A stretch of 64,000 nt of DNA from Doris montereyensis (lineage: Eukaryota; Mollusca; Gastropoda; Nudibranchia; Dorididae), in NCBI GenBank assembly GCA_037039925.1, contig JAXRKP010000632.1, forward strand, positions 83,501 through 147,500, in the 5' to 3' direction. Within the stretch, counting starts at the first letter, position 1, and each line of letters opens with the position of its first letter. The position numbers and the translations under genes were made by a program. Below, piece by piece: positions 63,002 through 64,000 of this stretch. The notes below the pieces were generated by a model. It saw only the letters and a program-made list of their open reading frames with translations. It had not been told where the DNA came from and did no database searches.

Positions 63002-64000
63002 TGCGAGGCGGATGAAGGCGAACGAAATTTAATTAAGTGCTGACCTTAGTTGACGATCCCTCACTTCTTTCGCGGTTTGGAGGAGTGACCCGAAAGGGGT
63101 CAAAGGTGAACCCACTGTAGCGCGCAAACGCAATTAGTGTAAATCACCATTCGCCAAAGAAGGGAAAGTGAGGATGGTGCCCCCCCCCCCCCCCAAAAAA
63201 AAGGTGGGAAAGGCTTGCGTTTACAATTTTATGTTCAGTCAAAAATTCTCTCGGGGACGGGGATTTGGGGAGGGGGGGGGAGGGTCTACGTCATTATTTC
63301 CGGTTTTCCACGATCTCGATACGGGCGTCTGTGTGTGTTTGTATCTGTGTGTGTGTGTGTGTGTGTGTGAATGTGTGTACGGTATACTGTAAGTTTGTGC
63401 GCATTGGTGACATAACAAAATAAAGAGGGTTGAAATTAAATACATGTAGCTGAGACAGAACCAATGCGGTGTTCTGTGTTTTAAATATGCCATAAAAATC
63501 TTGTCCACATTTTCAGATGGCTCTCTCTTTAGTCATTTGCCAGCGTGGTTTTATATCACATTTTGTTCGTCTTTCAAAGCTCTTTCACCTGTGTGAGTTT
63601 CATGTTTTTACCAAAATGTGCACAATCGATGTGTTTTTTTGTTTGTTCTGACTTCGCTAAGACACAGAAAACAGAACTAGACGCAGACGACCATGGACAA
63701 ATTCGAATAGATCCAATTCCAAGACAAATCGTTGGTGGTTGGTGACATGTTTAATAATTCATTCATTCATCAAAAGTATTCCCTCAATCGGAGGTACATC
63801 TCTAGTTGCCGTAGACAGGACTAGGCATACATAATGATAATAATAATAATAGTAATACAAATACAACGGTTTCTCACTTCACCTCTGGCCCATCCCGCCT
63901 CAGGGGGGTTCCCGCAAGAATTCTCTTTATAATAATATTGCATGCGTCTAAGAAAGCTTCTCGTCTCTCAAGTCTCTTCCAATTCCCTTTCTATTCTAAC
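63002..64000 (+). other. Right end; no gene supported
   Basis: C-run at 63181, (TG)n at 63345-63370 and (ATA)n near 63835. A short frame at 63650-63745 (SDFAKTQKTELDADDHGQIR, then to VGGW and stop) is exon-sized but too short to call. Confidence 0.45.

Noticed and set aside
63650..63745. Possible exon SDFAKTQKTELDADDHGQIR...VGGW
   Set aside because: Single short frame without a partner exon or recognised homology.

Overview
This is nuclear DNA from an intron-rich animal. One gene on the + strand runs from the left edge to about 52.08 kb: a citron (citron Rho-interacting kinase, CIT/sticky) orthologue. The window holds 33 exons, about 5.1 kb of coding sequence. They encode the long coiled coil, a C1 zinc finger, a PH domain, a CNH domain and the C-terminus; the kinase domain would lie upstream. 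The tRNA-derived SINEs, the APE-type LINE, and a minisatellite- and microsatellite-rich intron landscape suggest a lophotrochozoan invertebrate, perhaps a mollusc. The organism is inferred, not shown.

Layout: 1-21.2 kb, coiled-coil exons 1-18; 26.8-31.4 kb, a basic linker and low-complexity exons 19-20; 32.3-33.5 kb, the C1 finger (exons 21-22); 33.4-36.2 kb, PH (exons 22-24); 36.9-49.9 kb, CNH (exons 25-32); 51.04-51.19 kb, the C-terminal exon ending in a PDZ-ligand-like tail, then a 3' UTR with AATAAA at 52079. The last 12 kb is intergenic: SINEs, an internally deleted LINE, a 2.7-kb 21-bp satellite and a decayed repeat-associated protein gene on the - strand at 61.2-61.8 kb.

All 33 exons have GT/AG borders and conserved order, yet about 17-20 frame breaks interrupt the reading frame. 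Most are explained by one missing base, often in a short homopolymer, which fits unpolished long-read consensus better than gene death. Read across these breaks, the domains match citron residue by residue, including every C1 zinc ligand.

The most unusual structure is the placement of intronic minisatellites. Several arrays are built from, or sit flush with, the gene's own splice sites: the donor of exon 8, the acceptor of exon 14, the acceptor of exon 21 and the donor of exon 28. Their units therefore carry rows of decoy donors or acceptors. Other repeats are four related LINE copies (three with recognisable target-site duplications), at least three tRNA-derived SINE families, and a roughly 150-bp element present about 15 times.
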